In this document: positions 7,865 through 15,020 of the stretch, piece by piece | How the letters are laid out: each line of letters begins with the position of its first letter | Position numbering within the stretch: the first letter of the stretch is position 1 | DNA from: Ramlibacter sp. | Lineage (GTDB): Bacteria > Pseudomonadota > Gammaproteobacteria > Burkholderiales > Burkholderiaceae_C | Assembly (NCBI GenBank): GCA_021323335.1 | Contig: JAJTCN010000049.1 | Location: 1-44,701, forward strand | Direction of reading: 5' to 3' | DNA: 44,701 nucleotides | Notes under the pieces: generated by a model | Told to the model about the DNA's origin: nothing | Database searches by the model: none | What the model saw: the letters and a program-made list of their open reading frames with translations, nothing else | Position numbers and translations under genes: made by a program

Positions 7865-8821
7865 TCAGCCCACGGCCCGCTTCGCGTCCGCCACGCCGCT
7901 CAGCTTCAGGCGCGGCCCCGATCGCATGTACTGGCCGGGCAGGTCGCGGCCCATGAAGTCCTGGACTTCGCGCGCCACGCCGGCGAGTGCGTCGAGGTCG
8001 ATGCCGGTTTCCCAGCCGCACTCGTGCAGCAGGTAGACCAGGTCTTCGGTGCAGATGTTGCCCGTGGCGCCCGGCGCGAAGGGGCAGCCGCCCAGGCCGC
8101 CGAAGGAGGACTCGTACTCGCGCACGCCGAGCTGCAAGCCGTTCATGACGTTGGCCAGGCCGATGCCGCGGGTGTTGTGGAAGTGCAGCGCGATGATGGC
8201 TTCGGGGAAGCGCTGGCGGATGGCTTCCACGGTGCGGGTCACCACGGGCGGCGTCGCCATGCCGGTGGTGTCGCCCAGGCTGATGTGCCTGGCGCCGTGG
8301 CGCAGGTACGTCTCGATGATCTTCAGCACGTTGGCCATCTGCACTTCGCCCTCGAAGGGGCAGCCGAAGGCCGTGGCCACCGCGCCGCGCAGCGCGATGC
8401 CGTACTTTTGCGCGATGGGTGCGTACTCGACGAAGTCCGCGAGCGCCGCATCGATCGACTTGTTCAGGTTGGCCTGGCAGTGCGTCTCGGAGGCCGAGAC
8501 GAAGCCGGCCATCATGTCCACCTTCGCCGCGGCGGCGCGCTCGGCGCCGCGCGCATTGGGCACGAGGCCCGTGAGGCGCACGCCGGGCCTGCGCTCGATG
8601 AGCGCCATCACCTCGGATGCGTCGGCCATCTGCGGCACGGCGCGGGGCGACACGAAGGAGGTGGCCTCGAAGCTGCGCACGCCCGCCGCGATCAGCCGGT
8701 TGATGAGGCCGGCCTTGACCTCGGTGGGGATGAACTGCTTCTCGGACTGGAAGCCGTCGCGGGGGCCGACTTCGGTGACCAGCACGAAGCGGTCGTTGGC
8801 AGGGGTCTGGAAGGTGGTCAT
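7865..8821 (-). CDS. hydroxymethylglutaryl-CoA lyase family enzyme
   Basis: A 318-residue cytoplasmic TIM-barrel lyase of the HMG-CoA lyase/DRE-TIM family. It shows the N-terminal VTEVGPRDGFQ metal/substrate motif, the strand-end HFHNTRGIGLAN with two metal-ligand His residues, and the family signature GGCPFAPGATGN that holds the catalytic Cys. Characterised members split HMG-CoA to acetoacetate and acetyl-CoA; close bacterial relatives act on citramalyl-CoA or other 3-hydroxyacyl-CoAs. It is the last gene of a three-gene minus-strand unit with a CoA-transferase 23 bases upstream and a Bug binding protein, which suggests activation and cleavage of an imported hydroxy-dicarboxylate. The ATG at 8821 is followed by the expected N-terminus. 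Confidence 0.9.
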   Translation of the reverse strand: MTTFQTPANDRFVLVTEVGPRDGFQSEKQFIPTEVKAGLINRLIAAGVRSFEATSFVSPRAVPQMADASEVMALIERRPGVRLTGLVPNARGAERAAAAKVDMMAGFVSASETHCQANLNKSIDAALADFVEYAPIAQKYGIALRGAVATAFGCPFEGEVQMANVLKIIETYLRHGARHISLGDTTGMATPPVVTRTVEAIRQRFPEAIIALHFHNTRGIGLANVMNGLQLGVREYESSFGGLGGCPFAPGATGNICTEDLVYLLHECGWETGIDLDALAGVAREVQDFMGRDLPGQYMRSGPRLKLSGVADAKRAVG

Positions 8822-8844
8822 TCGATGTGCTCCGGAAACGCGCG

Positions 8845-10023
8845 CTACACGATACCGCGTTCGCGCAGCGAGGCAATGGTGGATGCGTCCCGGCCCAGCT
8901 CGGCCAGCAACGCGTCGGTGTCGGCGCCCAGCACGGGCGGCGGGCGGTGCACGCGGCAGGGGTCGTCGGAGAACTTGATGGGAAAGCCCAGCACGTCCAG
9001 CGGGCCGTGCTGCGGGTGCTGGATGGTGATGCGCATCTGCTGGTGCTTCGTCTGCGGGTCCTCGAAGACCTCGCCCAGCCCCAGCACGCGCCCGCACGGC
9101 ACGCCCGCCGCATTCAGCTTGGCGATCCAGTGCTCCACCGTCTGCCCGCGCGTGCGCGCGTTGATCTCGGCGTTGATCTGCGCGCGCCGCTCGAAGCGGT
9201 CGGCGTTGGTGCGGTACTCGGGGCGCACGCGCAGGTCGTCCAGGCCCAGCCCGTCGATCAGGCGCGCGTAGAAGGCGTCGTTGGAAGGCGCCACGGCGAT
9301 CTGGCCGTCGGCCGCCTCGAACAGGCCGTAGGGCGAGACCAGCGCGTGGTCGTTGCCGGTGCGCAGCGGCTGCTTGCCGCTGGCGAAGAAGTTGGTGGCC
9401 AGGAAGGCCAGCATACTGGTCATGCTGTCGGTCAGCGCGGTGGCGACCTCCTCGCCCTGCCCCGTGCGGTTGCGGCGTACCAGCGCCGCCAGGATGCCCA
9501 TGGCCGCATACGAGCCGGCCACCAGGTCCGACACCGGCGGGGCGGCGCGCATGGGCGGGCCGTCCTCCACGCCGTTGACGCTCATGAATCCGCTCATCGC
9601 CTGGGCGATGAAGTCGAACGAGGGCCGGTCGCGGTAGGGGCCGTCGAGGCCGTAGCCCGTGATGTGGCAGCTGACGATGTCGGGCTTGATCGCCTTCAGC
9701 GCATCGCGGCCGAACCCCATCTTCTCCATGATGCCGGGCCGGTAGTTGTTGATCACCACGTCGGCGCCGCGCAGCAGGTCGCGCAGGACCTCCTTGCCTT
9801 CGGCGCTGCGCAGGTCCAGCGTGATGGATCGCTTGTTGCGGTTGAAGGAGGCGAAGTAGAGCGAGAAACCGTTGCGCGCCTCGCCCTGCTGCCGGATCGG
9901 GTCGCCGCCGTCGGGGTCCTCCACCTTGATCACTTCCGCGCCCATGTCCGCGAGGAACATGGAGCAGAAGGGGCCGGAGAGGATGCGCGTGAGGTCGACG
10001 ACCCGGATGCCTTCGAGCTGCAT
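8845..10023 (-). CDS. class III (CaiB/BaiF family) CoA-transferase
   Basis: A 392-residue class III CoA-transferase. The N-terminus LEGIRVVDLTRILSGPFCSM and the segment VEDPDGGDPIR are diagnostic. PSFDFIAQAMSGFMSVNG carries the Asp region that forms the aspartyl-CoA thioester intermediate in this family. Class III enzymes move CoA between organic acids, forming interlaced-ring dimers. The nearest functional idea from the neighbouring lyase is a succinyl-CoA:hydroxymethylglutarate-type or citramalate-type transferase; this is inference from context. It lies seven bases downstream of the binding-protein gene and 23 upstream of the lyase gene, so the three are almost surely co-transcribed. Confidence 0.9.
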   Translation of the reverse strand: MQLEGIRVVDLTRILSGPFCSMFLADMGAEVIKVEDPDGGDPIRQQGEARNGFSLYFASFNRNKRSITLDLRSAEGKEVLRDLLRGADVVINNYRPGIMEKMGFGRDALKAIKPDIVSCHITGYGLDGPYRDRPSFDFIAQAMSGFMSVNGVEDGPPMRAAPPVSDLVAGSYAAMGILAALVRRNRTGQGEEVATALTDSMTSMLAFLATNFFASGKQPLRTGNDHALVSPYGLFEAADGQIAVAPSNDAFYARLIDGLGLDDLRVRPEYRTNADRFERRAQINAEINARTRGQTVEHWIAKLNAAGVPCGRVLGLGEVFEDPQTKHQQMRITIQHPQHGPLDVLGFPIKFSDDPCRVHRPPPVLGADTDALLAELGRDASTIASLRERGIV

Positions 10024-10030
10024 GCCGCGC

Positions 10031-11017
10031 CTATTCCGACAGCTTGATGCCGGCGTCCTTCACGATGCGGCCCCACTTGGGATAGTCCACGCGCAGGAAG
10101 CCGGCGAACTCCGCGGAACTGCCGCCCACCGGGATGGCACCGCCGTTGACGATCTTCTCGCGCACCTCGGGCATCTGCAGCACCTTGGCGATGCCCGCAT
10201 GGAGCTTGGCCACGATGTCCGGCGGCGTTCCCGCGGGGGCGAACAGGCCAAGCCAGACGCCGGCGTCCATGTCCTTGATGCCGGCCTCCGCGAGCGTGGG
10301 CACATTGGGCAGCGCGGGTGCGCGCTTGGACGTGGTGACGGCGATGGGCGTGAGTTTGCCGCTCCTGGACAGCGCCAGCACCGAGGGCACCGACAGGATG
10401 GCGACGTCGGTCTGCCCGCCCATGACGTCGGCCAGCGCCGGCGCGGCGCCCTTGTATGGCACCTGGGTGAGCTTCAATCCGGAATGGACCTTGAACTGTT
10501 CGCCGAACACATGGCCCATGCTGCCGTTGCCCGCGGTCGCCCAGTTCAGGCCCTCGGCGCTCTTGCCCTTGGCGACCACGTCGGACATGGCCAGCAGCTT
10601 GGTCCCGCCGGCAGCAGCGCCGCGCGACACGATGACCAGCGGCGTCTCCGAGACCTGGATGATGGGCACGAAGCTCTTGATCGTGTCGTAGCCCACGTTC
10701 TGGTAAAGGTACGGACCGAGCGCCATGTTGTCCGACTGGCCCATGACGATGGTGTAGCCGTCGGGCGCGGCCTGCGCGGCGTACGCCACGGCCAGGTTGC
10801 CCGAGGCGCCCGGGCGGTTTTCGGGGACCACTTGCCACTTCAGCACTTCCGTCAGGCTGGAGGCCACCACGCGGGAGACGAAGTCGGTGCCGCCTCCGGG
10901 CGTGAACGGGATGAGCAGGCGAATCGGCTTGTTCGGGAAATCCTGGGCCCCTGCAACGAGCGGCAGGACGGCGGCGGCGGCCAGGGTGGCATGCGCGATG
11001 GCGCGGACGAGCTTCAT
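10031..11017 (-). CDS. Bug/TctC-type periplasmic solute-binding protein
   Basis: A 328-residue exported protein of the tripartite tricarboxylate transporter receptor (Bug) family. The signal peptide has a hydrophobic core (about 5-20) with a likely cleavage after AGA or AGAQ near residue 24. The mature protein starts with FPNKPIRLLIPFTPGGGTDF, the Bug signature, and contains PENRPGASGNLA and VPYKGAAPALADVMGGQ. Bug proteins bind carboxylates in a Venus-flytrap cleft and often work with shared membrane TctAB components encoded elsewhere; none are in this window. It is the first gene of the CoA-transferase/lyase unit and has an AGGAGA ribosome binding site. The pairing suggests that it captures the substrate of those enzymes. 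Confidence 0.92.
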   Translation of the reverse strand: MKLVRAIAHATLAAAAVLPLVAGAQDFPNKPIRLLIPFTPGGGTDFVSRVVASSLTEVLKWQVVPENRPGASGNLAVAYAAQAAPDGYTIVMGQSDNMALGPYLYQNVGYDTIKSFVPIIQVSETPLVIVSRGAAAGGTKLLAMSDVVAKGKSAEGLNWATAGNGSMGHVFGEQFKVHSGLKLTQVPYKGAAPALADVMGGQTDVAILSVPSVLALSRSGKLTPIAVTTSKRAPALPNVPTLAEAGIKDMDAGVWLGLFAPAGTPPDIVAKLHAGIAKVLQMPEVREKIVNGGAIPVGGSSAEFAGFLRVDYPKWGRIVKDAGIKLSE

Positions 11018-11128
11018 TGAAATGTCTCCTGTCGTTTCCGGATGACGGACTGTAGGCGCAGCGCGTGTCGCCTGTCGACGTGGAAAGCCCTGTAGAACTT
11101 AGGCGCTGCGTCGCGCGGGATTGATACG

Positions 11129-11593
11129 ATGGCTGCAGCATCCAACGCTTTCCCAATGAGTCCCAGAACCCGACGCGTCCTCCAGGCCATCCTGTACGAA
11201 GTCTTCGCCATCGCCTTTGTCGGCCCCGTCCTCAGTTTCGCTTTCGACAAACCGCCTGCGTCGACCCTGGGCCTCGCGTTCGTGCTATCGAGCATCGCGC
11301 TGGCGTGGAACTATGTGTTCAACGCACTGTTCGAGCGCTGGGAAGCGCGCCAGTCCGTGCGCGGCCGCTCGTTCCTGCGTCGCCTGGCCCATGGCGCTGG
11401 CTTCGAGGGCGGCCTCGTGGTCTTGCTGGTGCCCGTCATGGCGTTCTGGCTCGAGATATCGTTCTTCAACGCGTTCCTGGCGAACCTGGGCCTGCTGGCG
11501 TTCTTCTTCGTCTATGCCATCGCTTTCACCTGGGCGTTCGATCGCGTGTTCGGCTTGCCGGAGTCGGCGATGAAGCGCGGGGATGCATCGTGA
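11129..11593 (+). CDS. PACE-family (AceI-like) efflux protein
   Basis: A 154-residue inner-membrane protein with four predicted helices arranged as two repeated bacterial transmembrane pair (BTP) domains. Each repeat starts with a basic segment and an aromatic/Glu helix: RRVLQAILYEVFAIAFVGPV and RLAHGAGFEGGLVVLLVPVM. The HGxGFEGG motif matches the essential acidic residue region of AceI, the chlorhexidine/polyamine exporter. The family exports biocides and short diamines by proton exchange. ATG at 11129 gives a slightly long N-terminus; ATG at 11156 (MSPRTRR) is an equally good start. Its last bases overlap the GTG start of the next gene by four (GTGA), so the pair is translationally coupled. 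Confidence 0.88.
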   Translation: MAAASNAFPMSPRTRRVLQAILYEVFAIAFVGPVLSFAFDKPPASTLGLAFVLSSIALAWNYVFNALFERWEARQSVRGRSFLRRLAHGAGFEGGLVVLLVPVMAFWLEISFFNAFLANLGLLAFFFVYAIAFTWAFDRVFGLPESAMKRGDAS

Positions 11594-12222
11594 GTTCCAT
11601 GCGTTTCGAGGGAACCCTGAAGACCTGGAACGACGACCGCGGCTTCGGCTTCATCGAGCCGGACCAGGGCGGCGGCGAGGTGTTCGTCCACATCAAGGCC
11701 TTTCCGCGGACGATGCGACCGCAACTCGCGCAGCGCGTCTCCTTCGAAGTGGAGCGCGACTCGAAGGGCAAGAAGCGGGCGCGCAGCGTTGCGGCGGTGC
11801 TCCAGCCCCGTCCCGCTGCCCGGACCAGGCAACGCGGGCCGGCGCAGTGGGGGACCGCCACGCTGTTGGCCATCCCTGCCTTCCTGCTGCTCTGCCTGGC
11901 CGTCGCAATGGCGTGGCGGCCTTCGGGGTGGTTCGCGGCTGCATACGCGGCCCTCAGCGTCGTCGCCTTCATAGTGTATGCAGCGGACAAGGCCGCGGCG
12001 CGCTCGGGTGGGCGCCGCACGCCGGAAAGCACGCTGCACCTGCTCGCCCTGGCGGGAGGCTGGCCCGGGGCCCTGCTCGCACAGCAGTTCCTGCGGCACA
12101 AGTCCACCAAGACGGAGTTCCGCGGAATGTTCTGGGTGACGGTGGTCCTGAACGTGGCGGGGTTCGTCTTGCTGTGCTCGCCTTTGGGGCGAGAGTGGTT
12201 GCGACAGGCGGGGATCGCGTAG
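11590..12222 (+). CDS. cold-shock-domain plus DUF1294 membrane protein
   Basis: A 210-residue two-part protein. Residues about 4-70 form a cold-shock/OB domain (GTLKTWNDDRGFGFIEPDQG with the RNP-1-like GFGFI, then EVFVHIKAF). The rest is a DUF1294 membrane domain with about three helices and the family end LAGGWPGALLAQQFLRHKS followed by a KTEFR motif. Fusion of a CSD to DUF1294 is a known arrangement in Proteobacteria; nucleic-acid binding at the membrane is implied but unproven. The GTG at 11590 overlaps the PACE stop by four bases; an internal ATG at 11599 is an alternative. Its TAG stop lies inside a REP-like element beginning at 12218. Confidence 0.88.
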   Translation: MSSMRFEGTLKTWNDDRGFGFIEPDQGGGEVFVHIKAFPRTMRPQLAQRVSFEVERDSKGKKRARSVAAVLQPRPAARTRQRGPAQWGTATLLAIPAFLLLCLAVAMAWRPSGWFAAAYAALSVVAFIVYAADKAAARSGGRRTPESTLHLLALAGGWPGALLAQQFLRHKSTKTEFRGMFWVTVVLNVAGFVLLCSPLGREWLRQAGIA

Positions 12223-12265
12223 GCCAGCGTCGGGGTGCGCGCTTCGCTCGGCACCCCGACCTACG
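12218..12265. repeat. REP-like palindrome at the 3' end of the CSD-DUF1294 gene
   Basis: The element runs from cgtaggcc to acctacg, with arms gtcggggtgc and gcaccccgac able to form a GC-rich hairpin around a cgcgcttcgctcg loop. The gene's stop codon TAG (12220-12222) is part of the element's gTAGgcc edge. It can act as a transcription end structure. Confidence 0.8.
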
Positions 12266-12290
12266 GAGACCCAGCCGACCCACGCCGTCG

Positions 12291-12320
12291 CGTAGGCCGG
12301 GTTGCCGAAGGCACCCCGGC
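12291..12320. repeat. REP-like 30-bp repeat, copy 1
   Basis: Thirty bases beginning cgtaggccgggttgccgaag and ending in caccccggc. Identical 30-base copies occur at 13269-13298 and 16962-16991. The core CCGGG-TTGCC-gaa-GGCA-CCCCGG folds into a short hairpin. It lies in the 143-base gap between the CSD-DUF1294 and DUF4124-like genes. Confidence 0.9.
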
Positions 12321-12365
12321 GGCCATGCGGCCCCGCGCCGAGCCCGGGCGGAGTACGATATTTCG

Positions 12366-12683
12366 ATGCGGCCCGTCGTCCTCAGCATCTCCGCGTTTGT
12401 GCTTGCGTGCGTGTCTTCGGGCGCGGCCGCGCAGGTGTACCGTTGCGGAAGCTCGAGCGTCTACACGGACCGGCCTTGCGACGGCGCCAGTGCCGTCGAT
12501 GTGCGGCCCAACATCATGGACGCCGGACCGCGCCGCCTCGATCCCCTGCCGGCAGTGACGCCGACGCCGGCGATCATCCTGCAGGGCGCACCGAAGCCGG
12601 CGCAACCGTCGGGCAGCTTGTGGGAGCGCCGGGACGCCGCCGATGCGGACTACCGCAATCGCACCGGCCCTTACCGGCCGTAG
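12366..12683 (+). CDS. small secreted DUF4124-like protein
   Basis: A 105-residue exported protein. The signal peptide (about 1-23, core LSISAFVLACVSSGAAA) is followed by QVYRCGSSSVYTDRPCDGA, the DUF4124 pattern of an aromatic strand with two Cys that probably form a disulfide. The remainder is Pro/Ala-rich and likely unstructured, ending in NRTGPYRP. DUF4124 proteins are common in Beta- and Gammaproteobacteria; function is unknown, with cell envelope roles suspected. The ATG at 12366 begins the signal peptide. The ankyrin gene starts 17 bases after its stop, so they are probably one operon. Confidence 0.8.
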   Translation: MRPVVLSISAFVLACVSSGAAAQVYRCGSSSVYTDRPCDGASAVDVRPNIMDAGPRRLDPLPAVTPTPAIILQGAPKPAQPSGSLWERRDAADADYRNRTGPYRP

Positions 12684-12700
12684 CCGCCAGCCACCCCGCC

Positions 12701-13273
12701 GTGACGTCCCGTCGGCTGCTGCTCGCCTTCTGCCTGCTCGCCCCTGGACTTGCACTCGCTGAACGCGACATCGACGTTCAGCTGCGCGCGGCCGCCGAAG
12801 GCGGCGACCTCGCCGCCTTTCGCAGGCTGCTGGCCGCCGGCGCCGACGTCAACGCGCGCGATGCGCAGAAGGATTCGGCGTTCCTGCTGGCCGCCCGCAA
12901 CGGCCACGCCGCGATCGTGCGCGAGGCCATCGCCGCCGGCGCCGACCTGCGCAGCCTGAACCGCTATGGCAGCACCGCGTTGATGGGCCCCAGCTACCGA
13001 GGCCACGTGGAGGTGGTGCGGGTGCTGCTGGCGACCGACATCGACCTCCACCACGTCAACGACCTGGGCTGGACGGCGCTGCTGGAAGCCATCGTCCTGG
13101 GGCGCGACGGGCCGGCGCACCAGGAGATCGTGCGGATGCTGATCGCGCGGGGCAGCGACGTGCAGCGCAAGGACCGGGATGGAGTCAGCGCGTTGCAGCA
13201 CGCGCAGCGGCGGGGGCAGCAGGAGGTGGTGCGGATGCTGAGATCTGCCGGAGTCAGCACATCAAGCCCGTAG
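12701..13273 (+). CDS. exported ankyrin-repeat protein
   Basis: A 190-residue protein with an N-terminal signal peptide (VTSRRLLLAFCLLAPGLALA, likely cleavage after ALA-E) followed by about five ankyrin repeats. Repeat signatures include GDLAAFRRLLAAGADVNARD, NGHAAIVREAIAAGADLRSL, HVEVVRVLLATDIDLHHVND and QEIVRMLIARGSDVQRKD. Periplasmic ankyrin proteins in Proteobacteria serve as binding scaffolds or immunity-like partners; no partner is evident. The GTG at 12701 is required to include the signal peptide. Its stop codon TAG (13271-13273) falls inside the REP-like repeat at 13269-13298, so the last codons have probably been set by insertion or drift of that element. Confidence 0.87.
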   Translation: MTSRRLLLAFCLLAPGLALAERDIDVQLRAAAEGGDLAAFRRLLAAGADVNARDAQKDSAFLLAARNGHAAIVREAIAAGADLRSLNRYGSTALMGPSYRGHVEVVRVLLATDIDLHHVNDLGWTALLEAIVLGRDGPAHQEIVRMLIARGSDVQRKDRDGVSALQHAQRRGQQEVVRMLRSAGVSTSSP

Positions 13274-13298
13274 GCCGGGTTGCCGAAGGCACCCCGGC
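13269..13298. repeat. REP-like 30-bp repeat, copy 2
   Basis: Identical over 30 bases to the copies at 12291-12320 and 16962-16991. The ankyrin gene's TAG stop is bases 3-5 of the element. It separates that gene from the convergent lipoprotein gene, where a bidirectional terminator would be expected. Confidence 0.9.
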
Positions 13299-13330
13299 AG
13301 ACCCCAGCGTTCGTGAAACCCCGGGCCCCC

Positions 13331-14125
13331 TTATTTCGAGACCACAGCGCGCGAGAACTCGAAAACGCTGGTTCTGCCACTGGCGGTCACTTCGAATCGG
13401 ATGGCATCACCAGGCTTTGGAAATTGGTCGCAGCAGTCTCGCAGGATGACGGCGCCATTGACCATCTGCATGGGCTCAACGGTGTTCTCCTGGAGAATGC
13501 CGGCAGCTGCCATTTCCGCATTCGCGGCGTTGTTCTCGATCTGGGCGATCCCCACACCGGTGGCACCGGCGACCGCGCCACCTGCCAGAATTCCGGCTGC
13601 GGGGTCATAGACCCTCACCGTTCCGGAGCCGACGAAACTTGCGCGGCCTCCTCTATTGTTCCAGGCGGTGCCAGAGTAGTTGGATGCGTACGTCCGGTGT
13701 GAAGCACTATGGGCAGCAGCGCCCGCAGCCAAGCCCCCGAGGATGGCCAAGGCAATCTGGTTGCCTCGTTTGACGGCCTGGATTTCCGCGATTTTCTCGG
13801 TGTAGGTATAGATCGGTACAGGCTGTCCACGAAAGAACGCCCTGACGTTAGAGATGTTGAAATCTTCCCGCGTCGACGAGTTGTTCGCATAGCCGAGCAC
13901 GAACGTCGGTTCCTTGAACCCCTGCGTACGAAACGCGGGGTACATGAACATTTCGTACTTGTCGGTCTTCGCCGTCACCGTACCGACGCCCTGGACGTAC
14001 TTCACGGACTGGCTCGGGTCGCTGTCGTTCTTCTGCGGCGCATAAGCAACAAGCGTCGCACACCCACCTAGCGTCGCCGTTGAAATCACAATTGCAGCCA
14101 TTCCGAAAAATCTGATCTTGCTCAA
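13331..14125 (-). CDS. lipoprotein of unknown function
   Basis: A 264-residue predicted lipoprotein: hydrophobic signal (about 5-18) with lipobox LGGC, Cys22 lipidated. A beta-rich N-terminal part (about 40-115) contains KYVQGVGTVTAKTDKYEMFM and YANNSSTREDFNISNVRAFF. A Gly/Ala-rich glycine-zipper-like segment (about 125-205) follows, with LAILGGLAAGAAA and AAGILAGGAVAGATGVGIAQ, then a C-terminal beta region with CCDQF. I do not recognise the family. The start is a TTG chosen because GAGGAG sits six bases upstream. The gene is visibly less GC-rich than its neighbours and is bracketed by REP-like elements at 13269 and 14401, which hints at transfer. Confidence 0.75.
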   Translation of the reverse strand: MSKIRFFGMAAIVISTATLGGCATLVAYAPQKNDSDPSQSVKYVQGVGTVTAKTDKYEMFMYPAFRTQGFKEPTFVLGYANNSSTREDFNISNVRAFFRGQPVPIYTYTEKIAEIQAVKRGNQIALAILGGLAAGAAAHSASHRTYASNYSGTAWNNRGGRASFVGSGTVRVYDPAAGILAGGAVAGATGVGIAQIENNAANAEMAAAGILQENTVEPMQMVNGAVILRDCCDQFPKPGDAIRFEVTASGRTSVFEFSRAVVSK

Positions 14126-14325
14126 AACGTACTCCTCAAACTTTTAATTGGTTCCGACAGTCGCGCCTCGCGCTCGCTATAGGCAGCCTCCCGCCTACCG
14201 CAAAAATGTTTCCGAACATCGAAGACAGCCGTCGCTGCCGCTCAAAGGGAAGCTCAGAAACAATTTGTAGCGATCCTAGCAGGCGGGTACCCGCAGCCAA
14301 CTCACTCTTTCGGTCGATGGTTTGT

Positions 14326-14349
14326 TTGTTCGATTGCTGTCACGAACAA
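14326..14349. promoter_or_regulatory. inverted repeat, possible operator
   Basis: Arms ttgttcg and cgaacaa match perfectly, separated by attgctgtca. The spacing and length would suit a dimeric regulator upstream of the lipoprotein or VOC gene. There is no independent evidence for a binding protein. Confidence 0.3.
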
Positions 14350-14400
14350 TCAGTGTTCGAGGGCGCATTACCCAAGTATGCAAAGGATGAAGAAGGATGT

Positions 14401-14437
14401 GTCGGGGTGCGCGCTTCGCCCGCACCCCGACCTACGA
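14401..14437. repeat. REP-like palindrome
   Basis: Arms gtcggggtgc and gcaccccgac flank gcgcttcgccc, and the element ends in ctacgag. The arms are the same as in the element at 12218-12265. It sits 21 bases upstream of the VOC gene start. Confidence 0.8.
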
Positions 14438-14457
14438 GTGCAGAATGACCCGACACC

Positions 14458-14853
14458 ATGCGCCTCATCGTCAACATCGACGTGCCGGACCTCGCGCCGG
14501 CGATTGCCTTCTACACGGCGGCGTTCGGGCTGCGGCACAACCGCACCCTGGACGGGGATGTCGCGGAGCTGGTCGGGGCGTCGTCGGTGATCTACCTGCT
14601 GCGGAACGACGCCGGGTCGTCGCCGGGCGCGTCCGTCCCCACCGTGCGCGACTACGGGCGGCACTGGACGCCGGTGCACATGGATTTCGTCGTCGACGAC
14701 CTGGAAGCGGCGGTGCAACGGGCCTTGTACGCGGGGGCCGTGCGGCAAGGCGAGCAAGTCGACTGGAAGGGATCGCGGTGCATCACGTTCGCGGATCCCT
14801 TCGGCCACGGGTTCTGCCTGATCGCGTTCGACGGCGAGGGTTACGAGACGTGA
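14458..14853 (+). CDS. VOC (glyoxalase-like) family protein
   Basis: A 131-residue protein of the VOC superfamily. It begins MRLIVNIDVPDLAPAIAFYT and ends FADPFGHGFCLIAFDGEGY, with HMDFVVDDLEAAVQRAL in the middle, giving two beta-alpha-beta-beta-beta modules. It resembles the bleomycin-resistance-like group more than glyoxalase I: the first-module metal His is absent, while Asp-Pro-Phe-Gly-His is kept near the end. Substrate unknown. The start ATG lies just downstream of a REP-like element, so it has little room for a promoter of its own; transcription may start inside the 14126-14400 gap. Confidence 0.82.
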   Translation: MRLIVNIDVPDLAPAIAFYTAAFGLRHNRTLDGDVAELVGASSVIYLLRNDAGSSPGASVPTVRDYGRHWTPVHMDFVVDDLEAAVQRALYAGAVRQGEQVDWKGSRCITFADPFGHGFCLIAFDGEGYET

Positions 14854-15020
14854 CAGGAGGCGTGGCGCCACTGGTCGCCGCACCCGCCAATCCGTGCTTT
14901 GTCGACCCTCCCGGCCGTTTCCGGCGCGAAGGCATCGGATGCGCCCCTGCCCCACCGTCATGATCGCGCGCAGCCGAACCGGCCTCTCCCGGAACAAGCG
15001 TCTGACCGCAAGGAGCTTCC

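Larger units (their letters stand above)
14126..14457. other. intergenic stretch, AT-richer than surroundings
   Basis: This 332-base gap lies between the divergent lipoprotein and VOC genes. It holds the lipoprotein's ribosome binding site at its left end, an exact inverted repeat ttgttcg/cgaacaa at 14326-14349 with a 10-base spacer, and a REP-like element at 14401-14437. No convincing gene is seen; a plus-strand frame at 14206-14448 has no family resemblance and runs through the REP. The promoter for the lipoprotein gene is probably here. Confidence 0.6.

Noticed and set aside
14206..14448. 80-codon plus-strand frame in the 14.1-14.5 kb gap
   Set aside because: No ribosome binding site or recognisable domain, and it runs through a REP-like element.
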